DNA from: Bdellovibrionales bacterium
Lineage (GTDB): Bacteria > Bdellovibrionota > Bdellovibrionia > Bdellovibrionales > UBA1609
Reading direction: 5' to 3'
Assembly (NCBI GenBank): GCA_020628165.1
Contig: JAHDFM010000001.1
Location: 93,826 to 157,825, forward strand
Length of the DNA: 64,000 nucleotides
The position numbers and the translations under genes were made by a program. This document shows, piece after piece, positions 17,588 to 26,391 of this stretch. The number at the start of each line of letters is the position of its first letter. Within the stretch, counting starts at the first letter, position 1. The notes beneath the pieces were generated by a model. The model searched no databases and was not told where the DNA came from. It saw only the letters and a list, made by a program, of their open reading frames with translations.

Positions 17588-18253
17588 GTGTTTGCTCATA
17601 TTTGGGGTATGAATGAATTTGGGTCCAATGACAATAGACAAAAGTATAGCTCTGAGTCTCTTGAAAATTATTTACTGGATAATCAACTCTATTTTGAACT
17701 CGCTAATTTTTATCGCGCACAAAAAAATTATATCGATGCCATTTATTATTTAAAAAAGCAACTGAGAAGATCAGACGCTATTGCTTACAAGCTAAATCTT
17801 GTCGATTGCTATATCGAGCAGGGAAGTTTTGAACAGGCTTTGATTTTTGTAAATCAAGCTTTAGAACAAGTGCATAACAAAGGTGAATTGCATTATATAA
17901 TTAGTATTTTAAAAATTGAATGTTTAATTAATAGTAATAGAATTGATACTGCCTTCATGTTGATTGATGAGCTTTTTAAATATTACAAAGCTGAAGAAGA
18001 GATCTACGCTTGGCAAGCAGTCGCTTACTTGAAGACAAATCAAGTTGAAAACGCCAAAAATAGTTACGCCGAATGCGTGCGCTTGAACCCTTTACAAGAA
18101 AGAGCTTGGCTCGGTTTAGGCAGTGTTCATTGTATTAAGGGCGACTACGAACTCGGATTGAGTTGTTTTAAAAGAGTTTTAGACATTAATCCAACCCACT
18201 TCGCAGCTCACAAAATGATTCAAAAATACAGAGGGAAGACAGAACATGAATAA
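17588..18253 (+). CDS. Tetratricopeptide-repeat protein in flagellar cassette
   Basis: The 221-residue product has about five TPR-like helical hairpins. The clearest are near residues 35-75 and 135-210, where A-W-LGLGSVH and Y-LGLSCFKRVLDINP patterns occur. No signal peptide is evident, so it is cytosolic. The start may be GTG 17588 or ATG 17609; neither has a good ribosome binding site. It overlaps the next gene by eight bases. A scaffold role for the neighbouring GT9 enzyme or for flagellin handling is inference from context. Confidence 0.75.
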   Translation: MFAHIWGMNEFGSNDNRQKYSSESLENYLLDNQLYFELANFYRAQKNYIDAIYYLKKQLRRSDAIAYKLNLVDCYIEQGSFEQALIFVNQALEQVHNKGELHYIISILKIECLINSNRIDTAFMLIDELFKYYKAEEEIYAWQAVAYLKTNQVENAKNSYAECVRLNPLQERAWLGLGSVHCIKGDYELGLSCFKRVLDINPTHFAAHKMIQKYRGKTEHE

Positions 18254-18701
18254 AAAGTTGATGGTGACATTAGAAAGCCAGGCTAAAAATTACTTTAAAA
18301 ATCAAAAGATGGTTTCTTACGATGAAACCACAAGGCTCATAGTTAGAAACATTGATTGGTCGGAACAGTTAGATTTTACAAGCGAGTACAAAGAAATCAC
18401 TACAATGAGTAAGTCACTACAGCGTTTGGATTACTACTATGAGCAAATTTTAAAAGAAGTTTCAATGGTCGGCGAAACAGACCTACAGCATGGTAAGTAT
18501 ATTGATTTCTGGCAGTTGCTCGAGAAAATGAATATCAAGAGGTATTTTCTTCGCTATGAAGGGATCGTTTTAAATGATCTCAATTTATTCTCGTTTTTGT
18601 CGACGGTGAAGCAAAGAATGAAAGAGTTGCAGTTTATTAACACATTTAAATTAAAATCATTAGAAATGTTAGAAGTTAAAAAGGGGTTTAACAATGTCTA
18701 A
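18246..18701 (+). CDS. Unknown small helical protein in flagellar cassette
   Basis: The 151-residue product has no signal peptide or membrane segment. It is predicted to be mostly helical from its charged amphipathic pattern, and I recognise no family. It overlaps both neighbours by eight bases (TPR gene before, 62-residue gene after), so it is translated from the same mRNA. Context suggests a flagellin secretion or modification accessory. Confidence 0.65.
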   Translation: MNKKLMVTLESQAKNYFKNQKMVSYDETTRLIVRNIDWSEQLDFTSEYKEITTMSKSLQRLDYYYEQILKEVSMVGETDLQHGKYIDFWQLLEKMNIKRYFLRYEGIVLNDLNLFSFLSTVKQRMKELQFINTFKLKSLEMLEVKKGFNNV

Positions 18702-18882
18702 AAATCAATTCTCTGAGCAAGAGCTAAGAGAAAAACTTGCGAAATTAGAAAAGTTATCTAAAAAAATACTAGAGTCCAACGGGTATACAAAAGAAGCCAA
18801 TAAAATTCTTTTATTACAGGAACTCATAAAGGAGCAACTAAGAAATGAAAGTACTCATTATACAACTAGCAAGGCTCGGTGA
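18694..18882 (+). CDS. Very small helical protein preceding the GT9 gene
   Basis: The 62-residue product is Lys/Glu/Leu-rich (EQELREKLAKLEKLSKKILE) and should form a single amphipathic or coiled-coil helix. AAGGGG lies before the ATG. Its 3' end overlaps the GT9 start by 38 bases in another frame. The overlap and good ribosome site support a real coupled gene, but the size keeps confidence moderate. Confidence 0.55.
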   Translation: MSKNQFSEQELREKLAKLEKLSKKILESNGYTKEANKILLLQELIKEQLRNESTHYTTSKAR

Positions 18883-20314
18883 TAACTATCAGGTCTGGCC
18901 AGTTGTAAAAAGCTTCAAGCGCAACAATCCAGATGTAGAACTTCATTACTTGTGTCGCTCAAGTTTCCGTGGAGCCATCACAGGCTTAGATGAAGTGGAT
19001 CGTTTGTGGGAGTTATCTTCAGCTGATCATGTTGACCATGTTTTGAATTGTTCTGATGAAAAGTTAACAGACAAAATGGAACGACAGATTCAAGATTTGA
19101 AAACTGAAAAATACGACCAAGTGGTCAATTTAACCTTTTCGCCACTTTCAAGTTATTTGACTGAAGCCATCTCCAATGAGGATACAAAAGTTCTTGGTTA
19201 TACGAGACATGAAGATGGTTATTTAGATATTCCAGATGACGCCAGTGCCTTATTCTTCGGGCAGCTGGGAGTTGGCAAATTTAACAGAATACACATCACG
19301 CGCTTGTTTTCAGCGGTTATGGGTGTAGACTTGCTGGAAGAAGATTGGCAAGTGCCTGGGTCTATTCTTGCGAAGGGGGCTTTGAGGTTCCCAAATCTTC
19401 CAGAAAACTATTTAGCCATACATATTGGTGGCAGCACGAATAATAAATTGCTATCAGCAAAGCAGTGGAGTGCCATTTTAGACTCAGTCCACAAGCACAA
19501 TAAAGATTTGTCTTTTGTGCTTTTAGGGAGTCAAAAAGAACGTGATCTTGCCAGTGCTATCACTATTCAGAACCCAGAGCGTTTACTAAACTTGGCAGGT
19601 GACACTGAGGTTGATGATTTATTTCATATTATCAAACATTCAAGGTTATTGATCGCTCCAGATAGTTCCTTGGTACATATTAGTAGTTTATTAAACAAAC
19701 AATGTATAAATTTGTCGTTTGCTTCAGTAAACTTTTGGGAAACAGGGCCACTGGCGCAAAATAGCTATGTGCTTTGGAATAAATCACCTCTGCATTTTGA
19801 CACTGACTCCGCGATGAGTGCGATCAACTCTATTTTAAGCAATGAGCCCGTGCAAGTACGTCACGCTAAGGTGAAAGAAAATTCAAGCTTAGAGGCATAT
19901 GAATTGATAGGGTATGATGACCGTGACTTTGAATGGAACCTTATCAAGGCTATTTACCTTGGACACGAGTTTCCAATCTTAGATGACCTCGATGTGTATC
20001 AAGCCTTTAAACAATTGGCAGAGCTCACAGACATGGCCATACGCGATTTAGAGATGGTGAGATCTGGACAGTTTCAAAATATGAACTTAGAGATCATTAG
20101 TAATGTTGAAAAATTGGTGGAAACACTCGAAAAGCTTGTGCCACAAGTTAGGCCCATCATTTGGTGGTTCAATACGGAAAAAATCAGAGTGGGCCCATGG
20201 TCCGATCAAAAGGTGTTTGACCGCAACTTTGATATCTACACTCAGTTGAGAACCTTGCTTGCGATCTATGTGGGAACGAGCTTCACTCACAGTCAGATTG
20301 TCGAACAAAAATAA
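18845..20314 (+). CDS. Glycosyltransferase family 9 (heptosyltransferase-like)
   Basis: The 489-residue product opens with VLIIQLARLGDNYQVWPVV, the GT9 N-terminal motif. The donor-binding C-lobe has AIHIGGS, LGSQKERDLA and a late LIAPDSSLVHISS motif. Residues about 340-489 are a helical extension beyond the usual heptosyltransferase length. Such GT9 enzymes beside fliD/fliS in related bacteria suggest glycosylation of flagellin rather than LPS core, but this is inference. AAGGAG precedes the ATG. Transcription ends at the terminator at 20320. Confidence 0.82.
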   Translation: MKVLIIQLARLGDNYQVWPVVKSFKRNNPDVELHYLCRSSFRGAITGLDEVDRLWELSSADHVDHVLNCSDEKLTDKMERQIQDLKTEKYDQVVNLTFSPLSSYLTEAISNEDTKVLGYTRHEDGYLDIPDDASALFFGQLGVGKFNRIHITRLFSAVMGVDLLEEDWQVPGSILAKGALRFPNLPENYLAIHIGGSTNNKLLSAKQWSAILDSVHKHNKDLSFVLLGSQKERDLASAITIQNPERLLNLAGDTEVDDLFHIIKHSRLLIAPDSSLVHISSLLNKQCINLSFASVNFWETGPLAQNSYVLWNKSPLHFDTDSAMSAINSILSNEPVQVRHAKVKENSSLEAYELIGYDDRDFEWNLIKAIYLGHEFPILDDLDVYQAFKQLAELTDMAIRDLEMVRSGQFQNMNLEIISNVEKLVETLEKLVPQVRPIIWWFNTEKIRVGPWSDQKVFDRNFDIYTQLRTLLAIYVGTSFTHSQIVEQK

Positions 20315-20319
20315 ATGAG

Positions 20320-20351
20320 AGATCTAGACAATAAGAGTCTAGATCTTTTTT
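20320..20351 (+). terminator. Rho-independent terminator after GT9 gene
   Basis: AGATCTAGAC and GTCTAGATCT form a 10-bp stem with a seven-base loop and six T. Confidence 0.9.
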
Positions 20352-20413
20352 AAATCACCTTTTGCAAGATATTATTGCTGGTTTTGTTAGCTACGAGTCG
20401 TTAAGATATAGCA

Positions 20414-21958
20414 GTGGAACCTGTAAAGATTGAAAGAAAACTCATTCAATTTGTCGATCACTTATCAGATTTAAGTGATGTCGATTCAATATTTCATTAT
20501 TTAGATGAACAACTGGGTAAGGTGCCAGGGGTTTCAGACACGATCTTATGCATTTCGCCCATCCGTAACCGTAATGTTATTTATTTTAGAGAAAAAAACA
20601 AAGTGCTAGTGAAACCAGCGCAACGACTTTGGTTGCAAAACACACTAATAAGAAAAGATAACATTGAAGACAGTCAGTTTCTAGCTGACCACCTCAGGCG
20701 CCCCGTTGGACAGATCATCGCCTTTCCAATAAAGATGGTGCAGCTTGAAAAGCTCAGCCAAACAACGGTGCCAGCCACCTTATTCATTGAAAACTCAGTC
20801 ACTGATAGCGAGAAAGACTTGCTAATTAAAAACTTAATTAACTACATTCAGCCCATCCAGTTTTCGTTGGAAAAAGCGTTTATACAGCTTTATTTAGATA
20901 ATTCAGCCATTGAGTGGCAGTCGACCTTTGATGGCCTACGAGACCCTATTTGTATTTTTGATCTCGATAAAAATATTTTACGTTCAAATCACGCCTTCAA
21001 AGCCTTAGTTAACGGAACAGAAGTCAGCGATTTACTACTGAAAAGCAACGACCCCAAGGTTCAGTCAGAGTCAGGTAGAGGCATCATCCTAAGCGAAGCG
21101 AAAGGACTATCGCTACACGCGAACACTCTCACCCAAAGGCGAATCCACTTCAAAGACAAAGAGTTCGAAATATACTCATACCCCATAGTGGTCAAAGACA
21201 AAGAAGCCCCAACAACTTTCGTGAACTATTACATCGATATCACCAAAAAACAGTCTCTAAAAAGTAAAATGTTACAAGGGGAAAAACTCGCCATTATAGG
21301 TCAGCTCGCTGGCAACATTTCACATGAACTTAACAACCCATTAACGGGCATTAAGTCATTAGCAGACCTCATTGCAAGAGACCCCAATTGTGATCGCCAA
21401 ACCAAAAACGATTTGATGGAAATTTCAGTAGCTACTGATCGCTGTCAAAGAATCATCGATAATCTAATGATGTTCTCTAATGATAAGATTCGACCCGAAA
21501 GAAAAGTGGTGAATTTAAATGAACAAATAAAAATTGCGATCACCCTATCGAAGTCATTACTTGGTTCTGTGGAGCTACACCAGCTTTACACAGAGGATGA
21601 CACCAGTGTCTTCGTGATTCCTGAACTGTTAGTACAAGTGATTTACAACTTAATTCAGAATGCCTGTCAGGCCACACAAAAACAAAGCTCAGTTATTAAA
21701 CTAGAAACTCGATTGAACAAAAACATGGTTGAACTACGGGTGATTGATAACGGTACTGGCATAGAGGCTTCAACTCTCGCTAACATATTTAAACCTTTTT
21801 TTACTACTAAAAAAATTGGCGAAGGAACTGGGTTAGGCTTAAGTATGAGTTTGGGTGTGATTAAAAGCTTCAACGGTCGTATCGATGTGAACAGCGAGGT
21901 TGGTCAAGGTAGCGAGTTTGTTGTGACCTTGCCAAAAGCAATGGACTCAATCTCATGA
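20414..21958 (+). CDS. Soluble sensor histidine kinase with GAF-like and PAS domains
   Basis: The 514-residue product starts at GTG and lacks membrane segments. Residues 1-155 look GAF-like and about 165-280 PAS-like. The phosphoacceptor motif NISHELNNPLTG places His at 304. The ATP-binding domain has N, G1 and G2 boxes (LIQNACQAT, DNGTGI, GEGTGLGLS). Residues 223-237 (21080-21124) are encoded by a copy of the dispersed intergenic repeat, inserted in frame inside the PAS region. It overlaps the receiver gene by four bases. Confidence 0.9.
   Translation: MEPVKIERKLIQFVDHLSDLSDVDSIFHYLDEQLGKVPGVSDTILCISPIRNRNVIYFREKNKVLVKPAQRLWLQNTLIRKDNIEDSQFLADHLRRPVGQIIAFPIKMVQLEKLSQTTVPATLFIENSVTDSEKDLLIKNLINYIQPIQFSLEKAFIQLYLDNSAIEWQSTFDGLRDPICIFDLDKNILRSNHAFKALVNGTEVSDLLLKSNDPKVQSESGRGIILSEAKGLSLHANTLTQRRIHFKDKEFEIYSYPIVVKDKEAPTTFVNYYIDITKKQSLKSKMLQGEKLAIIGQLAGNISHELNNPLTGIKSLADLIARDPNCDRQTKNDLMEISVATDRCQRIIDNLMMFSNDKIRPERKVVNLNEQIKIAITLSKSLLGSVELHQLYTEDDTSVFVIPELLVQVIYNLIQNACQATQKQSSVIKLETRLNKNMVELRVIDNGTGIEASTLANIFKPFFTTKKIGEGTGLGLSMSLGVIKSFNGRIDVNSEVGQGSEFVVTLPKAMDSIS
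21080..21124. repeat. Dispersed repeat arm embedded in the sensor kinase
   Basis: CATCCTAAGCGAAGCGAAAG followed by GACTATCGCTACAC aligns with the intergenic arms at 21-51 and 9751-9783. It is translated as GIILSEAKGLSLHAN in the kinase frame without a stop. Confidence 0.75.
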
Positions 21959-22320
21959 AAAAAATTTTGATCATCGACGATGAATCGATCATTCGCAGAG
22001 CCTTGCAGAGGGCTTTTAACTCTAAAGGGTACGAAACCTTTGTGGCTGCGGATGCATTTATGGGTGAAGGCTTATGGAAAGAACAAGATCCCGACCTAGT
22101 GATCATTGATGTTATAATGCCCAATAAAACAGGTCCAGAACTGATCGCTGAAATGAAAAGTTACATAGCTGATAAAAATTTCAAAATTGTTTTAATTTCA
22201 GCCTATTCAGGTGACTACGATACCAATTTGGCAAAATATAAGAATATCGATTTATTTATAAAAAAGCCATTTGTTAATATTTTTAAAGTGGTGGAACAGA
22301 TGGAAGGGCTGTTGGTTTGA
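21955..22320 (+). CDS. Single-domain response regulator (receiver only)
   Basis: The 121-residue CheY-like receiver has the acidic pair DDE near residue 8, phosphoacceptor Asp52 (VIIDVIMP), a conserved Ser/Thr region (VLISAYSG) and KKPF Lys near residue 103. It has no output domain. It is coupled to the kinase gene (ATGA overlap), so it is probably its partner and passes the signal through protein contact or a phosphorelay. Confidence 0.92.
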   Translation: MKKILIIDDESIIRRALQRAFNSKGYETFVAADAFMGEGLWKEQDPDLVIIDVIMPNKTGPELIAEMKSYIADKNFKIVLISAYSGDYDTNLAKYKNIDLFIKKPFVNIFKVVEQMEGLLV

Positions 22321-22865
22321 GAATTATTTCAGGTAGATTTCGCGGGCGACGTTTGCAAGCCTTTAAGGCCAGTCATTTACGTCCAACTACGGATCAAATC
22401 AAAGAAGTGATTTTTAATAAGTTGATGGGTTATGTTGATGGTGCTCGAGTGTTAGATCTTTTTGCTGGCACAGGCAACTTATCTATAGAGGCGTTATCTC
22501 GCGGGGCGAGCGATGTCACTGCTATTGAAAAGCACCCTAAGTCTGTTCAGATCATCCGCAAAAACTTAACAGAATTAGATATACTATCAGAAATCAAACT
22601 TATACAAAAAGATGTGTTCTCTTTTTTAAAGCAAGAGGAGCAAAATCCGTTCGACATTATTTTGATCGACCCTCCGTTCACTAAAAAAATTGCCGATCAA
22701 GTGTTAGTTGCTCTTTCGGATACGAAATTATTTCACTCAGACACCCAAATCTTTATTGAATCGACGAAACATGAAGACATCAACGATCAGTACGGGCAGA
22801 TCATTTTACAAAACCGTAAGTCTTACGGGGATAAGTTTTTATCCAATTACATAGTGTCAAAATAA
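22317..22865 (+). CDS. rsmD: 16S rRNA (guanine(966)-N2)-methyltransferase
   Basis: The 182-residue product starts at TTG, overlapping the receiver stop. The family N-terminus (RIISGRFRGRRL, then RPTTDQIKEVIFN), the SAM motif (LDLFAGTGNLSIEALSRGA) and the catalytic DPPF motif (LIDPPFTKK) are intact. RsmD methylates 16S rRNA G966 during 30S assembly. The gene pair rsmD-coaD is a common bacterial neighbourhood. Confidence 0.93.
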   Translation: MRIISGRFRGRRLQAFKASHLRPTTDQIKEVIFNKLMGYVDGARVLDLFAGTGNLSIEALSRGASDVTAIEKHPKSVQIIRKNLTELDILSEIKLIQKDVFSFLKQEEQNPFDIILIDPPFTKKIADQVLVALSDTKLFHSDTQIFIESTKHEDINDQYGQIILQNRKSYGDKFLSNYIVSK

Positions 22866-22868
22866 GAA

Positions 22869-22901
22869 GTGATTGATATCACATTTCAATAATAGTAATC
22901 T
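22869..22901 (+). promoter_or_regulatory. Candidate coaD promoter and FNR/CRP-like dyad
   Basis: TTGATA (22873-22878), 17 bases, then TAATCT (22896-22901) is a plausible sigma70 promoter. GTGAT-N4-ATCAC (22869-22882) overlaps its -35 and resembles a CRP/FNR-family site. Confidence 0.35.
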
Positions 22902-22909
22902 TGAATCTT

Positions 22910-23395
22910 ATGAAACGTGCGATATACCCGGGAAGTTTTGACCCCATTACAGTTGGTCACATTGATATTATTCAAAGAGTAGCCGGTTTGTTTGACGAGC
23001 TCATTGTCCTTGTTGCGAATTCTACGTCTAAAAAATATTTATTCTCAATAGATGAGCGCAAGCAATTGATCACAGATTCTTTGATTGATCCCAAAATTAA
23101 AGTGGAGTCCTACGAGGGGCTTCTTGCCGATTATGCTAGAGATCACAACGCTCATATTATTGTTCGTGGCATTCGTGCAGTGTCTGATTTTGAATATGAA
23201 ATGACGATGGCCAATATGAATAAAAAGTTAAATGAGAACTTAGAGACCGTGACCGTATTTGCTGACCCCAATTTGAATTACATTTCCTCGTCTATCATTA
23301 AAGAGATCGCAAAACTAGGTGGAGATTTGACGACCTTAACTCCTCCCAATGTGCATGAGGCATTGGTTAAAAAATTTAATAAAGGTAATAACTAA
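22910..23395 (+). CDS. coaD: Phosphopantetheine adenylyltransferase
   Basis: The product is 161 residues from ATG 22910, the usual family start (MKRAIYPGSFDP). The nucleotidyltransferase motif is GSFDPITVGH, followed by RGIRAVSDFEYE and the late YISSSIIKE. CoaD transfers AMP to 4'-phosphopantetheine in coenzyme A synthesis. The frame opens at 22901 (TTG) but the first three residues are not conserved. No ribosome binding site is visible. Confidence 0.95.
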   Translation: MKRAIYPGSFDPITVGHIDIIQRVAGLFDELIVLVANSTSKKYLFSIDERKQLITDSLIDPKIKVESYEGLLADYARDHNAHIIVRGIRAVSDFEYEMTMANMNKKLNENLETVTVFADPNLNYISSSIIKEIAKLGGDLTTLTPPNVHEALVKKFNKGNN

Positions 23396-23397
23396 AA

Positions 23398-24600
23398 ATG
23401 ACAATAAAACCATCGAGCCAAGTTCTGAAGATTGAACCATCGCCAACATTAGTTCTAGTTTCTAAAGCAAAACAATTAGCAGCTGAAGGCAAGGATGTGA
23501 TTTCTTTGTCTGTTGGCGAGCCCGATTGGCCGACACTTGCTGTTGCTAAGCAAGCAGGAGTCAATGCCATCAACGAAGACTTTACTCGTTACACACCAGC
23601 TAGAGGAATCGCCCCTTTGCGCCAAGCTATTGTCGATCAAGCTAACAAAGATTTTAATACAAACTACGACACCAACAATGTCACTGTAGCTACGGGTGGC
23701 AAATTTGTGATTTACAGTCTGCTTTATTCATTGCTTGAGCCAGGAGATGAGGTTTTAATTCCAGAACCCTTTTGGGTGAGTTATCCCACCATTGTTTCTA
23801 TTTGTGGAGGTGTTGTAAAGCCGTTAGAAACTAAAGAGGCTAACGGTTTCAAGTTGACGGCAAGCGAACTAGAAAAATCGATCACTGATAAAACACGTTT
23901 GCTACTTTTAAACAGTCCAAGCAACCCGACTGGAAATTTATACACTCAAACGGAACTCAACGAACTAGCTGCAGTTATTGAAAAGCACCCAAACTTATTA
24001 GTGCTCAGTGATGATATATATAATCGTTTGAGTTTTGATTTTGAAGTTGCCCCTCATTTATTAAAATCAGGTTGTAACATTGCTGATCAGGTTTTCCTTG
24101 TGAACGGAATTTCAAAGTCTTATGCAATGACGGGTTGGCGCATAGGTTGGGCAATTGGCAACAATGAAATTATGGCTGCAATGGGCAGTTTTCAAAGTCA
24201 AACAACAAGCAGCGCTTGTTCTATCTCTCAAAAAGCTGCACTGGCAGCAATCCAATGTGATCCGGCCGAGCTCACTGAAATAAAGACTCAGTTGAAAGAG
24301 CGCAGAGATTTTGCTGTTTCTAAATTTAATTCCATAGACATGTTGTCTTGCGCACAACCAGACGGAGCTTTTTATATTTGGTTAGACGTTTCAAAAACAT
24401 TCGGCAAGTCATACAAAGGATCAGTCATTCACGGATCTTCAGAGTTTGCAAAATATCTGTTAGACGACTACCACGTTGTCGTTGTACCCGGAAAGCCATT
24501 CAACGGCGAAGGTTATGTAAGAGTTAGTTATGCCGTAAACACAGAAAGAATGACCCAAGCTTTAGAAAGACTCCAAACCTTCCTAAATACCCTGACATAA
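23398..24600 (+). CDS. Class I pyridoxal-phosphate aminotransferase (aspartate-type)
   Basis: The 400-residue product has the fold type I pattern: VSLSVGEPDWPT, YTPARGIAPLR, NSPSNPTGN, a DDIYNRL Asp/Tyr pair, the Schiff-base lysine in NGISKSYAMTGWRIG, and the C-terminal RVSYA arginine. It looks like an aspartate (subgroup Ib) aminotransferase. Specificity for Asp versus aromatic or prephenate substrates cannot be settled by eye. It follows coaD after two bases and is probably co-transcribed. Confidence 0.88.
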   Translation: MTIKPSSQVLKIEPSPTLVLVSKAKQLAAEGKDVISLSVGEPDWPTLAVAKQAGVNAINEDFTRYTPARGIAPLRQAIVDQANKDFNTNYDTNNVTVATGGKFVIYSLLYSLLEPGDEVLIPEPFWVSYPTIVSICGGVVKPLETKEANGFKLTASELEKSITDKTRLLLLNSPSNPTGNLYTQTELNELAAVIEKHPNLLVLSDDIYNRLSFDFEVAPHLLKSGCNIADQVFLVNGISKSYAMTGWRIGWAIGNNEIMAAMGSFQSQTTSSACSISQKAALAAIQCDPAELTEIKTQLKERRDFAVSKFNSIDMLSCAQPDGAFYIWLDVSKTFGKSYKGSVIHGSSEFAKYLLDDYHVVVVPGKPFNGEGYVRVSYAVNTERMTQALERLQTFLNTLT

Positions 24601-24762
24601 CCAAAAAGTACCTTTTGCTTGCCTAGACAAAGGTTTTGATTCTTTGTTGTTTACGGTTGGTTTTGGACCAAAGGCCGTTGTTCTCTAGATTTATAAAACA
24701 TAAAATGTAACAAGGGTTTAGCTCTGCTTGGCCCATAAAAATGTTTTTAGGGGATCACTGTT

Positions 24763-25923
24763 ATGTCTATTTGGTTAATAGCACAAATTTTATTCAATAC
24801 GATCACAACGCTTATTATTTTTATTTTATGGGCGAAGCTTAAAAGACCACCACAAGAAGATCCAAGGTTGAGTCGTGGTTTACAGTTATTGCAGAGTAAA
24901 ATTGCGATCATTGAAAACTTGTCTGACAAAACAGAAGAGCAATTTAAAAATATAAACGATTTGATTGAAAAAAAATCCGAGAAACTACAAAAGTTTATTA
25001 TTAAATCAGAAGAACAGATTGGACGCTTAGAAAGTTCTATGAAAAAAAGCAATGAGATTGCCAATATTTTTCAAGACAAGATTCCTCACGATGAAGTGAT
25101 CAAAAGAAAACAAAGCATGCAAATGATTACGGCGGCAAGAATGGCTCACGGCGGAGCTTCGGTTGATGAGATTGTAGATAAAGTTAAATTGCCAAAAGCG
25201 CAAGTTGAGCTCATTACCAAGGTGAATAAAGAGCACTTAGTTTTTGATAACCAAAATTTACCAGCTTGGGTAAAGAATATGGAAAAGGTTGACTTTGCAG
25301 GTGATCAAAAAAGCCAAGACGAAGTCCAGGTGCAAGCAGATATAGAGTCATTGAGTGAAGGTTGGGTTCAAGGTTCAGCTCATGAAGTTTTTGATGGTGA
25401 TGCTTTGATAGGTCGGGAAGAATTTGACCGAGTGAAACAAATGGGCGCTGATTTTAAAGAGTTGTGCACTAACTACGAACAGAGACAACGTGAGCTTGAC
25501 TTTGAAATTGAAAATAATTTAACACAAAGAATGATTAATGGTGCTGAAAAAGCCAGCCATGTGGTTGCTCGCAATGTCGGCGAAGCCTCTCACGTTATAG
25601 CTAGAAATATGAGTGATGTTGGCCAAGTCATAGCAAGCAATGTGGGAGACGTTTCAAGCAAAGTAGCTAAAAACGTAAGTGCCAATGTTCAACAAGTTTC
25701 TGCAAAAGTCAGAGAGCGAGCCGACGGTGTGGGTCAACAAGTCTATTCTCATGTTTCCGAAGTCACCAAAAGAGTGACAGATAACGCCAATATGGTGGGC
25801 AATAAAATTGTAGAAAAAACTTCACTCGTTCTCGAACCAAGTGAGCGAAGAAATGAAACTGAAAAAACTAAAATTAAAAAAGTGAAGTTTCCTACAATAG
25901 ATTCAGATAAAGATATCTTCTAA
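24763..25923 (+). CDS. DUF2802-like membrane-anchored protein with nine hendecad repeats
   Basis: The 386-residue product has an N-terminal membrane helix (residues 4-25) and a coiled coil (about 40-105). A helix-turn-helix-like block follows (AARMAHGGASVDEIVDKVKLP, around 124-144, written here as the DUF2802 signature) that resembles SwrB/DUF2802 proteins found near flagellar genes. Residues 260-358 are nine uninterrupted 11-residue repeats with Val at fixed positions, forming an extended amphipathic helix. GGGGATC lies upstream of the ATG. The small gene at 25924 follows immediately. Function is unknown; membrane or polar assembly is an inference. Confidence 0.7.
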   Translation: MSIWLIAQILFNTITTLIIFILWAKLKRPPQEDPRLSRGLQLLQSKIAIIENLSDKTEEQFKNINDLIEKKSEKLQKFIIKSEEQIGRLESSMKKSNEIANIFQDKIPHDEVIKRKQSMQMITAARMAHGGASVDEIVDKVKLPKAQVELITKVNKEHLVFDNQNLPAWVKNMEKVDFAGDQKSQDEVQVQADIESLSEGWVQGSAHEVFDGDALIGREEFDRVKQMGADFKELCTNYEQRQRELDFEIENNLTQRMINGAEKASHVVARNVGEASHVIARNMSDVGQVIASNVGDVSSKVAKNVSANVQQVSAKVRERADGVGQQVYSHVSEVTKRVTDNANMVGNKIVEKTSLVLEPSERRNETEKTKIKKVKFPTIDSDKDIF

Positions 25924-26154
25924 ATGTATAAAAAATCAATCAAACAACTTCGTGTTGGACAATTGATAAAGCTAAAAGTGATTGAAAACAACGACGCAAC
26001 AGTGATCGTAAGTTTCAATGGTGACTTAATGAGAGTCTCAAACAAAACAGGTCAATATTTTGAAGAAGATGATTTGATCGAATTAGTTGTCAAAAAAATA
26101 AATCCTCTAGAATTCGCCCTCTCTAAAAACTCAGGCCTCAACGTTTGGGTCTAA
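25924..26154 (+). CDS. Small OB-fold-like protein
   Basis: The 76-residue product is beta-rich (LRVGQLIKLKVIENN, VIVSFNGDLMRVSN, DDLIELVVKKINPLEFAL). The pattern is like a compact S1/OB or flagellar-assembly-type barrel, but no family is certain. It begins directly after the stop of the DUF2802-like gene, so the two form an operon. No signal peptide. Confidence 0.6.
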   Translation: MYKKSIKQLRVGQLIKLKVIENNDATVIVSFNGDLMRVSNKTGQYFEEDDLIELVVKKINPLEFALSKNSGLNVWV

Positions 26155-26391
26155 GTGCAGTAAAACTAACAGATTTCCTATATTTGTGCAGTTGTGAAAA
26201 CAATAAGAATAAAGCACCTTTAGCTGTTACATAAATACAGTGAGTTCTATAAACTTTTCAAGTCAAGTACCTTACTCTGTCCATCTATTGACCTGCTAGG
26301 GCTATAAGAATAACAAATGTCTTATGTAATAAACATTTATTGCTAGTTAGCAGTGTCTGTTTATAAATATAACATAAACAGGAGAGAATTT

